Positions 45,773 to 54,068 of a stretch of 64,000 nt of DNA are shown one piece after another. This DNA is from Bacillota bacterium (GTDB lineage: Bacteria > Bacillota > Sulfobacillia > JAJYWN01 > JAJZPE01). The position numbers were made by a program, and so were the translations under genes. The notes below the pieces were generated by a model. That model was not told where the DNA came from. It did not search any database and saw only the letters and a list, made by a program, of their open reading frames with translations. Location: contig JAJYMC010000024.1 in NCBI GenBank assembly GCA_021787335.1, positions 1-64,000 of the forward strand. Direction: 5' to 3'. Positions within the stretch are counted from its first letter, which is position 1; each line of letters begins with the position of its first letter.

Positions 45773-46639
45773 TCAATGGGCGGGCGTTGAGGGGCGGATG
45801 GCCAGGAGGGCGGCCATCCGGCCGGCCTTGCCCCCTGAGGCGCGGTGGGAGAAGAACCGGTCCTGGTTGCAGGAGGTGCAAACGCCGGCCACGCCGATGT
45901 TCTCCGGCCTCAGCCCGGCGTCCAGCAAGGCCTGGCGGTTGGCCGCCCACAAGTCGAGGAACCAGCGGTCCGGGCGGCCCGCCGGGGCGAGCAGGGTCTG
46001 GGCGTCCTCGCCGAAGGCCCGCCGGACCGGGCCGGCCACGGGCTCGTCGACCTCGTAGCAGCATGGGCCGATGGACGGGCCGACGGCCGCGAGGATGGCC
46101 TCGGGACGCGACCCGAAGGCCTCGGTCATGGCTCGGACGGCCTCGGCGGCGATGCGGGCGACGGTGCCCCGCCAGCCGGCGTGGGCCAGCCCGATGGCCG
46201 GTCGCTCCGGGTCGACCAGGTAGACCGGGACACAGTCGGCACAGCCGATCATCAGGGTCAGGCCGGGTTCGTCGGTGACCAGGGCGTCCACGCCTGGGAT
46301 GGCCGTCTCCCGGGTGGTCGCGCCGCGGCCCGCCTCATGACGGCCGACGCGGGCCACGCGGCCCCCGTGGACCTGCTCGGCGGCGACCACCGAAGGCAGG
46401 GCCAAGCCGGCGCGCTCGAGGGCGCGCCGCCGGTTGGTCAGGACGGCCTCCGGGTCGTCGCCGACGGCCAGGCCGAGGTTGCACGAGTCCAGGTGGCCGC
46501 GGCTGACCCCGCCCCGCCGGGTGGTGAAGACGGCCACCACCGGCGCGGCCGCTTCGAGCCGCGCGGCGTGATAGAGACGTCCCTCGGGGTCGAGGGTGAA
46601 GGCCTCGTCAGGGGGACCGGTGATCGGACATTCCTCCAA
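45773..46639 (-). CDS. pgeF: Peptidoglycan editing factor PgeF (YfiH/laccase-domain)
   Basis: Polyphenol-oxidase-like fold that in E. coli removes wrong L-Ser from the UDP-MurNAc peptide. 288 residues: FTTRRGGVSRG, AEQVHGGRVARV, IGCADCVPVYLVDPE (metal Cys), GLAHAGWRGTV and GPSIGPCCYEV hold the conserved His/Cys ligands. The start is uncertain: TTG at 46639 lies inside the T-run of the upstream terminator, and the GGAGG ribosome site points to an out-of-frame ATG. Family similarity begins only near residue 11. Confidence 0.9.
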   Translation of the reverse strand: MEECPITGPPDEAFTLDPEGRLYHAARLEAAAPVVAVFTTRRGGVSRGHLDSCNLGLAVGDDPEAVLTNRRRALERAGLALPSVVAAEQVHGGRVARVGRHEAGRGATTRETAIPGVDALVTDEPGLTLMIGCADCVPVYLVDPERPAIGLAHAGWRGTVARIAAEAVRAMTEAFGSRPEAILAAVGPSIGPCCYEVDEPVAGPVRRAFGEDAQTLLAPAGRPDRWFLDLWAANRQALLDAGLRPENIGVAGVCTSCNQDRFFSHRASGGKAGRMAALLAIRPSTPAH

Positions 46640-46665
46640 AAGGCGCCGGCCTGACGGCCGGCGCC
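46638..46665 (-). terminator. Terminator after nrdJ
   Basis: Perfect 10-bp stem GGCGCCGGCC-GTCA-GGCCGGCGCC followed by TTTT on the minus strand, between nrdJ and pgeF. Confidence 0.75.
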
Positions 46666-46684
46666 TGGTCTTGCCTGAGGATCT

Positions 46685-48925
46685 CTAGCCGCACTTCGAG
46701 TAGCCGCACGAGGTGCAGTGCCAGCACCCGCTCTCATGGACCATCAGGCCGCCGCAATCCGGGCAGGAGATGGCGGGCTTGGGACCGCCGAAGACATCGA
46801 GGTCGAACCGGTTGGAGCCGTTGGCGAACTTCTCGATGGCCTTGCCGATGGCGTCCGGGCAGGAGAGGACATTGGTCTCGGCGTCGACGATGCAGCCGAT
46901 GCACTTGATCCCGCGGAGCTGGTCGACGATGGGGTCGATCTGCACCCCGGCCCGCAGGGCGATACTGATGAGCCGGCTCACCGCCTCGGACAGCGACGAG
47001 CAGCCTTCCTCGCCGGTGTTGGTGAAGACCTCGCAGATACCGTTGTCATCGGCGTTCACGGTGACGAAGAGATGGCCGCAGCCGCCGATCCTGAACTTGC
47101 GGGTGATCCCGTGAGTCTCATCCGGCCGCGGGCGGGGTTTGGGGGTCACCGCCATCGAACCCTGGGCCGGCGCGGCCACGGCGGCCGCCGCCTCGGCGTC
47201 GGCGGTGGTCTTGCCGGTGCTGCCGGTGCTGAGGACCTGCTCGTCGCGGCTGCCGTCGCGGTAGATGGTGACTCCCTTGCAGCCCATCTCGTAGGCCAGT
47301 TCGAACACGTGGGCGACGTCTTCCTTGGTCGCCGAGTGGGCGAAGTTGACCGTCTTCGAGACGGCGTTGTCGGTGTTCTCCTGGAAGGCCGCCTGGATGG
47401 CGATGTGGGCCTCCGGCGAGACGTCGTGGGCGGTCTTGAACACCTCACGCACGTCCGCGGGCACCTCGTCGAGGCCATGCACCGAACCGACCTCGGCGAT
47501 CTTGCGCATCAGGGCCTCGCTGTAGAAGCCGCGTTCCTTGGCGACCTGCTCGAAGAGGGGGTTGACCTCGACCAGCTTGGTCTGGTCCAGGACGTTGCGC
47601 ACATAGGACAGGGCGAAGAGGGGCTCGATGCCGCTCGAGCACCCGGCGATCATGCTGATCGTCCCGGTGGGGGCGATGGTCGTGGTCGTGGCGTTCCGGA
47701 CGGGCTCGCCGTCGCGATAGACGCTGCGGTCGAAGTTCGGGAACGGGCCGCGCTTCTTGGCCAGCTCCCGCGAGGCCTCGCGGGCCTTCTCGCGGATGAA
47801 GGCCATCAGCTTGCGGCCGACGCCGATGGCTTCCTTGGAATCGTAGGCCACGCCGAGGAGGACGAGCATGTCGGCGAAGCCCATGACCCCCAGGCCGACC
47901 TTGCGGTTGGACTTGACCATCTGGTCGATGAGGTCCAGCGGGTACTTGCCGGCGTCGATGACGTTATCCAGGAAGTGCACGGACAGCTTGACCAGCGCGC
48001 CGAGGCGGTCCCAATCGATCTCGGCCTTCTTGCCCTTCCGGACGACCAGGTGGGCCAGGTTGATGGAGCCCAGGTTGCAGGCCTCGTACGGAAGGAGGGG
48101 CTGCTCGCCGCAGGGGTTGGTGCTCTCGATCTCACCGACCTCGGGAGTGGGGTTGTCGTGGTTCAGGCGGTCCAGGAAGATGATCCCCGGCTCGCCGTTC
48201 TTCCAGGCCATCTCGACGATGAGGTCCATGATCTCCCTGGCCCGGACGCGGCGGGAGACCTGGTTGTGGCGCGGGTTGATCAGGGCGAACTCGCCGTCGG
48301 CCTTGAGCGCCTTCATGAACTCCTCGGTGATGCCGACGGAGATGTTGAAGTTGGTGATGTCCGCGTTGTTCTGCTTGGCGGTGATGAACTCGAGGATGTC
48401 CGGGTGGTCGACGCGGAGGATGCCCATGTTCGCCCCGCGTCGCGTGCCGCCCTGCTTCACCGCCTCGGTGGCGGAGTTGAAGACACGCATGAAGGAGACC
48501 GGCCCGGAGGCCACCCCGCCCGTCGAGAGGACCTCGTCGTTCTTCGGCCGCAGCCGGGAGAAGGCGAAGCCCGTGCCGCCGCCGGACTTGTGGATGAGGG
48601 CGGCGTGCTTCAGGGAGTCGAAGATGGACTCCATCGAGTCCCGCACCGGCAGGACGAAGCAGGCCGCCAGTTGCTGCAACTCCCGGCCGGCGTTCATCAG
48701 CGTCGGTGAATTGGGGACGAAGTCGAGTTCGGTCATGGCCTTGTAGAACTCGTCGGCCAGCTTCTTGACGGCCGGCCCACTCTCGCCGTAGAGGTCCCCG
48801 TCCACCGCGGCGATGTTTTCGGCCACCCGCCGGAACATGTCCTCCGGCTTCTCGACGGTTTTCCCGTCGACCTTCTTGAGGTACCTCTTCTCCAGCACTG
48901 TCAACGCGTTGTCGGATAGCTTCAC
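46685..48925 (-). CDS. nrdJ: Adenosylcobalamin-dependent (class II) ribonucleotide reductase
   Basis: Reduces ribonucleotides to deoxyribonucleotides with vitamin B12, without oxygen dependence. 746 residues: PNSPTLMNAGRELQQLAACF (N-terminal active-site Cys), TGFAFSRLRP, STNPCGEQPLLPYEACNLGS (catalytic Cys and Glu region), ATTTTIAPTGTIS and a C-terminal domain with CPDCGG...CTSCGYSKCG zinc-type cysteines. GTG at 48925 behind GGGGGGACGACAG. It lies downstream of nrdR on the same strand. I looked for a cobalamin riboswitch in 48926-49094 and saw none. Confidence 0.96.
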   Translation of the reverse strand: MKLSDNALTVLEKRYLKKVDGKTVEKPEDMFRRVAENIAAVDGDLYGESGPAVKKLADEFYKAMTELDFVPNSPTLMNAGRELQQLAACFVLPVRDSMESIFDSLKHAALIHKSGGGTGFAFSRLRPKNDEVLSTGGVASGPVSFMRVFNSATEAVKQGGTRRGANMGILRVDHPDILEFITAKQNNADITNFNISVGITEEFMKALKADGEFALINPRHNQVSRRVRAREIMDLIVEMAWKNGEPGIIFLDRLNHDNPTPEVGEIESTNPCGEQPLLPYEACNLGSINLAHLVVRKGKKAEIDWDRLGALVKLSVHFLDNVIDAGKYPLDLIDQMVKSNRKVGLGVMGFADMLVLLGVAYDSKEAIGVGRKLMAFIREKAREASRELAKKRGPFPNFDRSVYRDGEPVRNATTTTIAPTGTISMIAGCSSGIEPLFALSYVRNVLDQTKLVEVNPLFEQVAKERGFYSEALMRKIAEVGSVHGLDEVPADVREVFKTAHDVSPEAHIAIQAAFQENTDNAVSKTVNFAHSATKEDVAHVFELAYEMGCKGVTIYRDGSRDEQVLSTGSTGKTTADAEAAAAVAAPAQGSMAVTPKPRPRPDETHGITRKFRIGGCGHLFVTVNADDNGICEVFTNTGEEGCSSLSEAVSRLISIALRAGVQIDPIVDQLRGIKCIGCIVDAETNVLSCPDAIGKAIEKFANGSNRFDLDVFGGPKPAISCPDCGGLMVHESGCWHCTSCGYSKCG

Positions 48926-49094
48926 CTGTCGTCCCCCCGAGCCCACAGTTTCCCCTCGATATCTAATGGGTGTGCGGCGCGTCCGAATGAAGGAAGCCTC
49001 CCGCCCGTGGACGCCCGAGCGGCGGCTGTTTTGCCGATAGAAAAAGCGCTACCATCAGCCGGTGCCCGTCTTCGGAGGGCGGGCGCCGGAGAGC

Positions 49095-49562
49095 CTAGGA
49101 GCGCCTTTGGACAAGGGTCTGCAACTGCTCCAGGAAGCGGTTGATATCGTTGATATCCTTGAACGAACGGTAAACGGAAGCGAAGCGGACGTAAGCCACC
49201 TCGTCCAGTTCCCGAAGCCTCTCCATGGCCAGTTCGCCGATATCCCGGCTGTCGACCTCGGACGAGGTCCGGTTGCGAAGCTGCCGCTCGATGTCCTCGA
49301 CGAGGGCCTCGAGCTTGGCCAGGGGGATCGGGCGCTTCTCGCACGCCCGCAGGAGACCGTTGAGCAGCTTGACCCGATCGAACGACTCGCGCCGGCCGTC
49401 CTTCTTGATGACGACCAGGGGGAGTTCCTCGACCTTCTCGTAGGTCGTGAACCGGCGACCGCAGGCCTGGCACTCACGCCGCCGGCGAATGGCCGCGCCC
49501 TCCTCGGTCGGCCGGGAGTCGAGGACCTTGCTTTCCGGTTCCCCACAATAAGGGCAACGCAT
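49095..49562 (-). CDS. nrdR: Transcriptional repressor NrdR
   Basis: Senses ATP/dATP and represses ribonucleotide reductase genes. 155 residues: zinc ribbon with Cys 3, 6, 31 and 34 ([23 protein letters not shown]), then an ATP-cone domain from about residue 46 ([20 protein letters not shown]). ATG at 49562 behind AGGAG. Its promoter carries NrdR-box-like repeats, suggesting self-control and control of nrdJ by readthrough. Confidence 0.96.
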   Translation of the reverse strand: MRCPYCGEPESKVLDSRPTEEGAAIRRRRECQACGRRFTTYEKVEELPLVVIKKDGRRESFDRVKLLNGLLRACEKRPIPLAKLEALVEDIERQLRNRTSSEVDSRDIGELAMERLRELDEVAYVRFASVYRSFKDINDINRFLEQLQTLVQRRS

Positions 49563-49619
49563 CGGCCTCGGCTCCTGTCCATGAAAGAGCGCTACGACGG
49601 GCACCGAACGGCTGTGCTT

Positions 49620-49672
49620 CACTACATTTGGGGCGGCATGTCCATTATATCCCACTAGATGTAGTGTGTCCA
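49620..49672 (-). promoter_or_regulatory. Sigma-A promoter of nrdR with NrdR-box-like operators
   Basis: TGGACA (49667-49672), a 17-bp spacer and TATAAT (49644-49649). The perfect palindrome CACTA-CATC-TAGTG (49653-49666) fills the spacer. A second, degenerate copy (49620-49633) lies 33 bp away, about three helical turns. NrdR is known to bind paired boxes of this kind. The remaining upstream DNA to 49865 holds an A/T-rich stretch but nothing further that I recognise. Confidence 0.7.
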
Positions 49673-49865
49673 GGGGTGCCTCGGGGCCTCAGGGAATTTT
49701 TTCTAACCGCCCGTTTCGGTCTTAATACCTCGCCCCGGCCGATGGTCCCAAACGGTCGCCGGAAGACGACCGATAGCAAAGGGACGGCGCCGGCGCGCCG
49801 CCCCTGAAGTCATTTCGACACCTCATTCCGACCGCCCCTCCCCCACCTGGCGCTGGCGGCCGAGC

Positions 49866-50132
49866 TCATCTCAGGCGGGAGTTCCTGACCGCGCCCGCCT
49901 GCGCCGGCAGGTCGACGATGATGACATCGACGCCGATCCGGACGACCTTCTCCCACGGGATGACGTAGTCGTCGTCGCCCCCGAAGAGCCCGAGGACGCG
50001 CCCGCGGCCCGGCACGACGATGGCCGTCACGCGCCCCGACTCCAGGTCCACCTCGACATCGATGAGGTTGCCCAGCTTTCGGCCGTCGGAGAGGTTGATG
50101 ACCTCTCTGACCCTCAGGTCCGACTTCATCAT
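49866..50132 (-). CDS. YlmC/YmxH family sporulation protein (PRC-barrel)
   Basis: 88 residues: SDLRVREVINLSDGRKLGNL followed by IDVEVDLESGRVTAIVVPGR and YVIPWEKVVRIGVDVIIVD is the PRC-barrel signature of this spore-former family. Function unknown. ATG-ATG at 50132 with GGGGGTGGG upstream. A CATATATT about 20 bp upstream resembles a sigma-E -10 element, but no good -35 accompanies it. Confidence 0.88.
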   Translation of the reverse strand: MMKSDLRVREVINLSDGRKLGNLIDVEVDLESGRVTAIVVPGRGRVLGLFGGDDDYVIPWEKVVRIGVDVIIVDLPAQAGAVRNSRLR

Positions 50133-50204
50133 CGCGCCCACCCCCGGAACAATATATGCCGCTCGTCCCGTCGTCGGAATGGTCGGCCGTTCCCAGGGAC
50201 ACGA

Positions 50205-50236
50205 AAGGCGGCCCGCCCTCCTCGGGGGACCGCCTT
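50205..50236 (-). terminator. Possible terminator after spoIIR
   Basis: AAGGCGG pairs with CCGCCTT around a GC-rich inner stem; only TTTCG follows, so termination strength is uncertain. Confidence 0.4.
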
Positions 50237-50284
50237 GGATATACGCGATTCTGCCGGACTGCGCGGTCGGCGGGCGCCGCGGCG

Positions 50285-51157
50285 CTACCGCCCTTCCCCG
50301 TCGTCCCGGCCGGCCGCGGCCTCGAACACCCGGACCAGCCGGTCCACGAAGGCCTTGGCGTTCATCCCCGCCGCCCGAGCCCAATCGAGGAGTTTCCAGC
50401 GCAACTCGATCGGGACCCGGTCGGGGTCCTGGTCCGGCTCGGCCAGAAGGGCGAGTTCATCCGCGCTGAGGGTCACCGGGCCAAGGCCGTCAGCCAGGAC
50501 CTGCGCCTGTAGCGACCCGCCCGACGCCAGAGCCGGGGCGCCGCCGGGCTCGGTGGCCAGGTCGGTCAGGCACAGCGGCGGGAAGAGGACGCACCACCAG
50601 TTGCGCCCGGCGCCATCGCCGATGGACAGCTGCAGGGCGTGGTACCAACCGGACGGGACGACCAGCGAGCCGTAGACCCGCGTCGGGAAGAAGCCCACGC
50701 CGACGGTCGCCCGGACGCTGTAGGCCGGGCCGGTCTCGGCCGCCGCCCGTTCGGCCACGGTCGTGATCCTGGCCAGGTGGTCCCGGGCGTAGGCCTCGGC
50801 GGCCTTCGCGTCGTTCAACTTCGCGAACTCCGGCCCGAAGGCGGCCAGGATGGCGTCGCGCACCTTGAGCTTCTGGGCCTGGTCGCCCGGCTCGTCGCTG
50901 TTGGCCCGGACATGCAGCCGGAAGATGCCCTGCCGGTTCAGGTTGGTCTGGTTGTAGGCCACCTGGTTGCGGCCGGCCCACGCCGCCTGAGCGGAACCCA
51001 GGAGGATGGCGACGACGGTCAGGACCGCGGCCACCCGCCCCACCTCGCGGCGCGAGGGCCAGGTCGGACGGCGGAGCGGCTTCGGCAGCCGGGCCACCGT
51101 TTGGTGCATCGAGTTATCGGTCGCCGGACCGGGTCCGGCACTGTCTTCAGCAGCCAA
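50285..51157 (-). CDS. spoIIR: Stage II sporulation protein R
   Basis: A forespore-made secreted signal that activates SpoIIGA in the mother cell. 290 residues: a cytosolic N-terminus, one membrane/signal segment (about 42-60), then the SpoIIR core FRLHVRANSDEPGDQAQKLK followed by VRDAIL, PSGWYHALQLSIGDGAG and NWWCVLFPPLCLTD. TTG at 51157 stands eight bases after GGAGG; a later ATG at 51109 is possible. It lies 19 bp after sigG, unlike Bacillus subtilis, where spoIIR is elsewhere. Confidence 0.93.
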   Translation of the reverse strand: MAAEDSAGPGPATDNSMHQTVARLPKPLRRPTWPSRREVGRVAAVLTVVAILLGSAQAAWAGRNQVAYNQTNLNRQGIFRLHVRANSDEPGDQAQKLKVRDAILAAFGPEFAKLNDAKAAEAYARDHLARITTVAERAAAETGPAYSVRATVGVGFFPTRVYGSLVVPSGWYHALQLSIGDGAGRNWWCVLFPPLCLTDLATEPGGAPALASGGSLQAQVLADGLGPVTLSADELALLAEPDQDPDRVPIELRWKLLDWARAAGMNAKAFVDRLVRVFEAAAGRDDGEGR

Positions 51158-51176
51158 TGGAAGGACCTCCGTTGCC

Positions 51177-51950
51177 TCAGATATGCTTGCGCATGTGGGT
51201 CAGGGCGGCCTTCTCGAGCCGCGAAACCTGCGCCTGGGAGATGCCGATCTCCTCGGCCACCTCCATCTGAGTCTTGCCCTCGAAGAAGCGCTTCGTCAGG
51301 ATTACCTTCTCGCGGTCGGACAGCTTGCGAAGGGCCTCGCGAATGGCGATCCCCTCGAGCCACGTGTGGTCCTGGTCCTTCTCGTCGCTGATCTGGTCCA
51401 TGACGTAGATGGGGTCGCCGCCGTCATGGTAGATCGGGTCGAACAGGGAGATGGGCTCCTGGATGGCGTCGAGGGCGAAGACGATCTCTTCCCGCGGGAT
51501 CTTGAGCTCCGCGGCGATCTCGGTGATGGACGGCTCGCGGGAGTGCTTGTTGACGAGGCTGTCGCGGACCTGGAGGGCCTTGTAGGCGATGTCGCGCAGG
51601 GATCGGCTGACCCGAATGGGGTTGTTGTCGCGCAGGTACCGCCTTATCTCGCCGATGATCATCGGCACGGCGTAGGTGGAGAACTTGACGTTCTGCCCGA
51701 GATCGAAGTTATCGATCGCCTTCATCAGGCCGATGCACCCGACCTGGAACAGGTCGTCGACGTACTCCCCGCGGTTGTTGAACCGTTGGATGACCGACAG
51801 GACCAGGCGCAGGTTGCCGTTGATGAGCTCCTGCCGGGCATCGTGGTTTCCGGTCCGCATCTGCTGAAACAGGTCGCGCATCTTGGCCGAGGTCAGGACG
51901 GGGAGTTTCGAGGTGTTGACCCCGCAGATCTCCACTTTGTTGACCAGCAC
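51177..51950 (-). CDS. sigG: RNA polymerase sigma-G factor (late forespore)
   Basis: 257 residues: starts VNKVEICGVNTSKLPVL, the SigG hallmark, then region 2 (DARQELINGNLRLVLSVIQR, DDLFQVGCIGLMKAIDNFD, KFSTYAVPMIIGEIRRYLRD) and region 4 (LSDREKVILTKRFFEGKTQM, SQAQVSRLEK). The GTG at 51950 was chosen because it matches the Bacillus SigG N-terminus and GGGGTGG lies six bases upstream; a TTG 13 codons earlier lacks a ribosome site. A terminator and a forespore-type promoter separate it from sigE. Confidence 0.96.
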   Translation of the reverse strand: MLVNKVEICGVNTSKLPVLTSAKMRDLFQQMRTGNHDARQELINGNLRLVLSVIQRFNNRGEYVDDLFQVGCIGLMKAIDNFDLGQNVKFSTYAVPMIIGEIRRYLRDNNPIRVSRSLRDIAYKALQVRDSLVNKHSREPSITEIAAELKIPREEIVFALDAIQEPISLFDPIYHDGGDPIYVMDQISDEKDQDHTWLEGIAIREALRKLSDREKVILTKRFFEGKTQMEVAEEIGISQAQVSRLEKAALTHMRKHI

Positions 51951-51993
51951 CGGCAGCCACCCCACGGTTTCCAGATTCTTGCTGAGCAATCTA

Positions 51994-52023
51994 AATTATG
52001 TCCTGGGCTGGGTGAGTTTATTC
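51994..52023 (-). promoter_or_regulatory. Forespore (sigma-G/F-type) promoter of sigG
   Basis: GAATA (52019-52023), an 18-bp spacer and CATAATT (51994-52000). These agree with the sigma-G consensus gHATR and CATWHTA, with one mismatch in the -10. The transcript would begin about 37 bases before the sigG start. Confidence 0.55.
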
Positions 52024-52043
52024 CCTCGCGGCCCGGTAACTGG

Positions 52044-52088
52044 CAGAAAAAGCCAGGGGCCCGACCGTCGTTGCGGTCGGGCCCCTGG
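52044..52088 (-). terminator. Strong terminator after sigE
   Basis: A perfect 15-bp stem CCAGGGGCCCGACCG/CGGTCGGGCCCCTGG with a 6-base loop, followed by CTTTTTC. It insulates sigG from transcription of the spoIIGA-sigE operon. Confidence 0.9.
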
Positions 52089-52155
52089 GGTGGCTCGTTC
52101 CTATTGGCTCGGGTCGCGGGCGCGGCCCGGCGGGCGCCGGCCAGACGGCCGGAGC

Positions 52156-52884
52156 TCACTCCATCTTCTTTATCTCCTTGCGGAGCCGCTTGATGATGCG
52201 CTTCTCCAACCGGGAGATGTAGGACTGGGAGATCCCGAGGAGGTCGGCGACCTCCTTCTGGGTCCGCTCCTGCCCGTCCTTGAGGCCGAAGCGCAACTCG
52301 ACGATGCGGCGCTCCCGGGCGGTCAGCTTGCCGATGGCCCGGCGCAGGAGCAGCCGGTCGACCTCGTCCTCGAGGTTGCGGTAATCGGCGCACTCGGCCC
52401 CATAGACGTCCGAAAGGAGCAGCTCGTTGCCGTCCCAGTCGACGTTGAGGGGCTCGTCGAAGGAGATCTCCGAGCGGGTGCGGCTGTTCCGCCGGAGGTA
52501 CATCAGGATCTCGTTCTCGATGCACTTGGAGGCGTATGTGGCCAGCTTTATCTTCTTGTCGGGGTCGAAGGTGTTGACCGCCTTGATGAGGCCGATGGTC
52601 CCGATGGAGACCAGGTCCTCGATGCCGACCCCGGTGTTCTCGAACTTCCGGGCGATGTAGACCACGAGACGCAGGTTACGTTCGATGAGGATGCCCTTGA
52701 CGGCCTGATCCCCGCGCTTCAGGCGGCCGAGGAGGAAGGATTCCTCATCGGCGCTGAGCGGCGGAGGCAGGGCCTCGGTACTCCCGGCGACGAAGACGCG
52801 CGGGGCCGGCAGGCCGATCGCCTTCCGCAGGCGGACGAGGTTGGCGATGATCGTCCAGCGAAGCCTGGCCAGCGTGCCGAGCAC
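52156..52884 (-). CDS. sigE: RNA polymerase sigma-E factor (early mother cell), pro-form
   Basis: 242 residues. An N-terminal pro-sequence ([20 protein letters not shown], amphipathic, membrane-binding) precedes the conserved [15 protein letters not shown]. Region 2 has [40 protein letters not shown] and [20 protein letters not shown]; region 4 has [20 protein letters not shown]. This matches Bacillus SigE closely, including the pro-region cut by SpoIIGA. GTG at 52884, two bases after the spoIIGA stop, with AAGGGGG upstream. Confidence 0.96.
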   Translation of the reverse strand: MLGTLARLRWTIIANLVRLRKAIGLPAPRVFVAGSTEALPPPLSADEESFLLGRLKRGDQAVKGILIERNLRLVVYIARKFENTGVGIEDLVSIGTIGLIKAVNTFDPDKKIKLATYASKCIENEILMYLRRNSRTRSEISFDEPLNVDWDGNELLLSDVYGAECADYRNLEDEVDRLLLRRAIGKLTARERRIVELRFGLKDGQERTQKEVADLLGISQSYISRLEKRIIKRLRKEIKKME

Positions 52885-52886
52885 GG

Positions 52887-53810
52887 TCAAACCCCCTTGG
52901 CGGTTGGTGGGGCCAGGTCCGGGTGCAGAAGGGCGTTGTAGGAGCCGTCCTCCGACAGGGTCCCGGCATAGACACAGACGACCGCGTCGCGCCTGCGGGT
53001 GGGGCCCCCCGAACCGCGCACCGTCAGACCGTCGGGCCTGAACCCGAGCAGAAGGCCGTTCTCCTTGCCCAACGAGGTGAACGGCACGACCCTGACTCTG
53101 GCCAGCCACGGCTCGGGCAGACGGTCGAGACCGGAGAGGGAGCCGATGAACCCTCCGTCGAGCCCCGCCGCGGGGCCCGCCCGGTAGACCTCGATCAGTT
53201 CGACCGGCAGGAGCGGGGCGATGGCGGTCAGCTCCACCACCACCACCGGGTGTCCCGACAGCGGGTCGCGGAGCTGGTTGCCCGTGTCGACGAGGGCGGT
53301 CAGGTCGGCCGGGCGCCCGTCGACATCGACGGATAGGCCGAGCAGGCGGCCCGCCTCGCGGGTCCGCCGGCGGAAGCTCCCCCAGGCCATGCGGCCCGCC
53401 GTCAGGACGATGGCCAGACCCGCGGCCACGGCCCACCAGCGGGCTTCGGACGGGCCGAGGGCGTAATCGGGCCGCAGGGACGACGCGGCCAGGTCGGCCA
53501 CGAGGACGGCCCCACCGAGGAAGACGGCCGCCGAGAGGAAGTACCCGTAAAGGGCGAGGAAGACCGACGGCGTGGTCGGGATGAAGGTCGCGGCCAGCAT
53601 GCCCGCGGCCGCCACGAGCAGTCCGACCAGACCACCGAAAGGCCCGCGGCCGAAGACCAGGACCCACAGCGAATAGGCCGCCCCGACGGCGGCCCCAAGG
53701 GCCAGTCGCCACGGACGCGCCGGGTGGCGGGCGAGCGTCGCCGCGGCCCACAGAAGGGCCAGGTCGACCACGAAATTAGTGAACAGAAAGATGTCGCCGT
53801 AGACCCTCAT
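52887..53810 (-). CDS. spoIIGA: Sigma-E processing peptidase SpoIIGA
   Basis: An aspartic protease that cleaves pro-sigma-E in the mother-cell septal membrane. 307 residues: about five membrane helices in the first 145 residues ([20 protein letters not shown] start typical), then the protease domain with the catalytic Asp near residue 175 in [18 protein letters not shown] at 53810. Operon with sigE, as in Bacillus. Confidence 0.94.
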   Translation of the reverse strand: MRVYGDIFLFTNFVVDLALLWAAATLARHPARPWRLALGAAVGAAYSLWVLVFGRGPFGGLVGLLVAAAGMLAATFIPTTPSVFLALYGYFLSAAVFLGGAVLVADLAASSLRPDYALGPSEARWWAVAAGLAIVLTAGRMAWGSFRRRTREAGRLLGLSVDVDGRPADLTALVDTGNQLRDPLSGHPVVVVELTAIAPLLPVELIEVYRAGPAAGLDGGFIGSLSGLDRLPEPWLARVRVVPFTSLGKENGLLLGFRPDGLTVRGSGGPTRRRDAVVCVYAGTLSEDGSYNALLHPDLAPPTAKGV

Positions 53811-53939
53811 CCTGACTGGCCCACCGCACCCTGGGCGACGGGAGCCGGTCCGCGGGTGGGCGGGGTTTCCTCCCTATCCAATCCATCCTTATGCTCGTCC
53901 CCATCGGCCGATGACCGGTCGCGGCCGCCCACAGGGTGA

Positions 53940-53973
53940 ATTATACCGGGAGGTAACCTCCGAAATTTGTCAA
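53940..53973 (-). promoter_or_regulatory. spoIIG-type promoter with 22-bp spacer (putative Spo0A target)
   Basis: A perfect TTGACA (53968-53973) and a perfect TATAAT (53940-53945) are separated by 22 bp. That spacing is too long for ordinary sigma-A use but is the known hallmark of the Bacillus spoIIG promoter activated by phosphorylated Spo0A. TTTGTCAAA, one base from a 0A box (TTTGTCGAA), overlaps the -35 in inverse orientation. The spacer also holds GGAGGT-T-ACCTCC. The untranslated leader is about 120 bases. Confidence 0.65.
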
Positions 53974-53975
53974 AC

Positions 53976-54005
53976 GAAAAAACCCCGCCGCGAAGGCGAC
54001 GGGGT
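53976..54005 (-). terminator. Terminator after ftsZ
   Basis: ACCCCG(T)CGC-CTTC-GCG(G)CGGGGT followed by TTTTTTCG on the minus strand. It abuts the -35 of the spoIIGA promoter. Confidence 0.85.
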
Positions 54006-54068
54006 CTTGGGGAGCGGATATCAGGGAGGGTCGGCGAGGGTCGGGCAGGGCCCCGGGCCCGTCAGGGT

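Noticed and set aside
48926-49094. Search for a cobalamin riboswitch before nrdJ
   Set aside because: The region lacks the B12-box and is too short for the aptamer; NrdR boxes upstream of nrdR are the only control seen.
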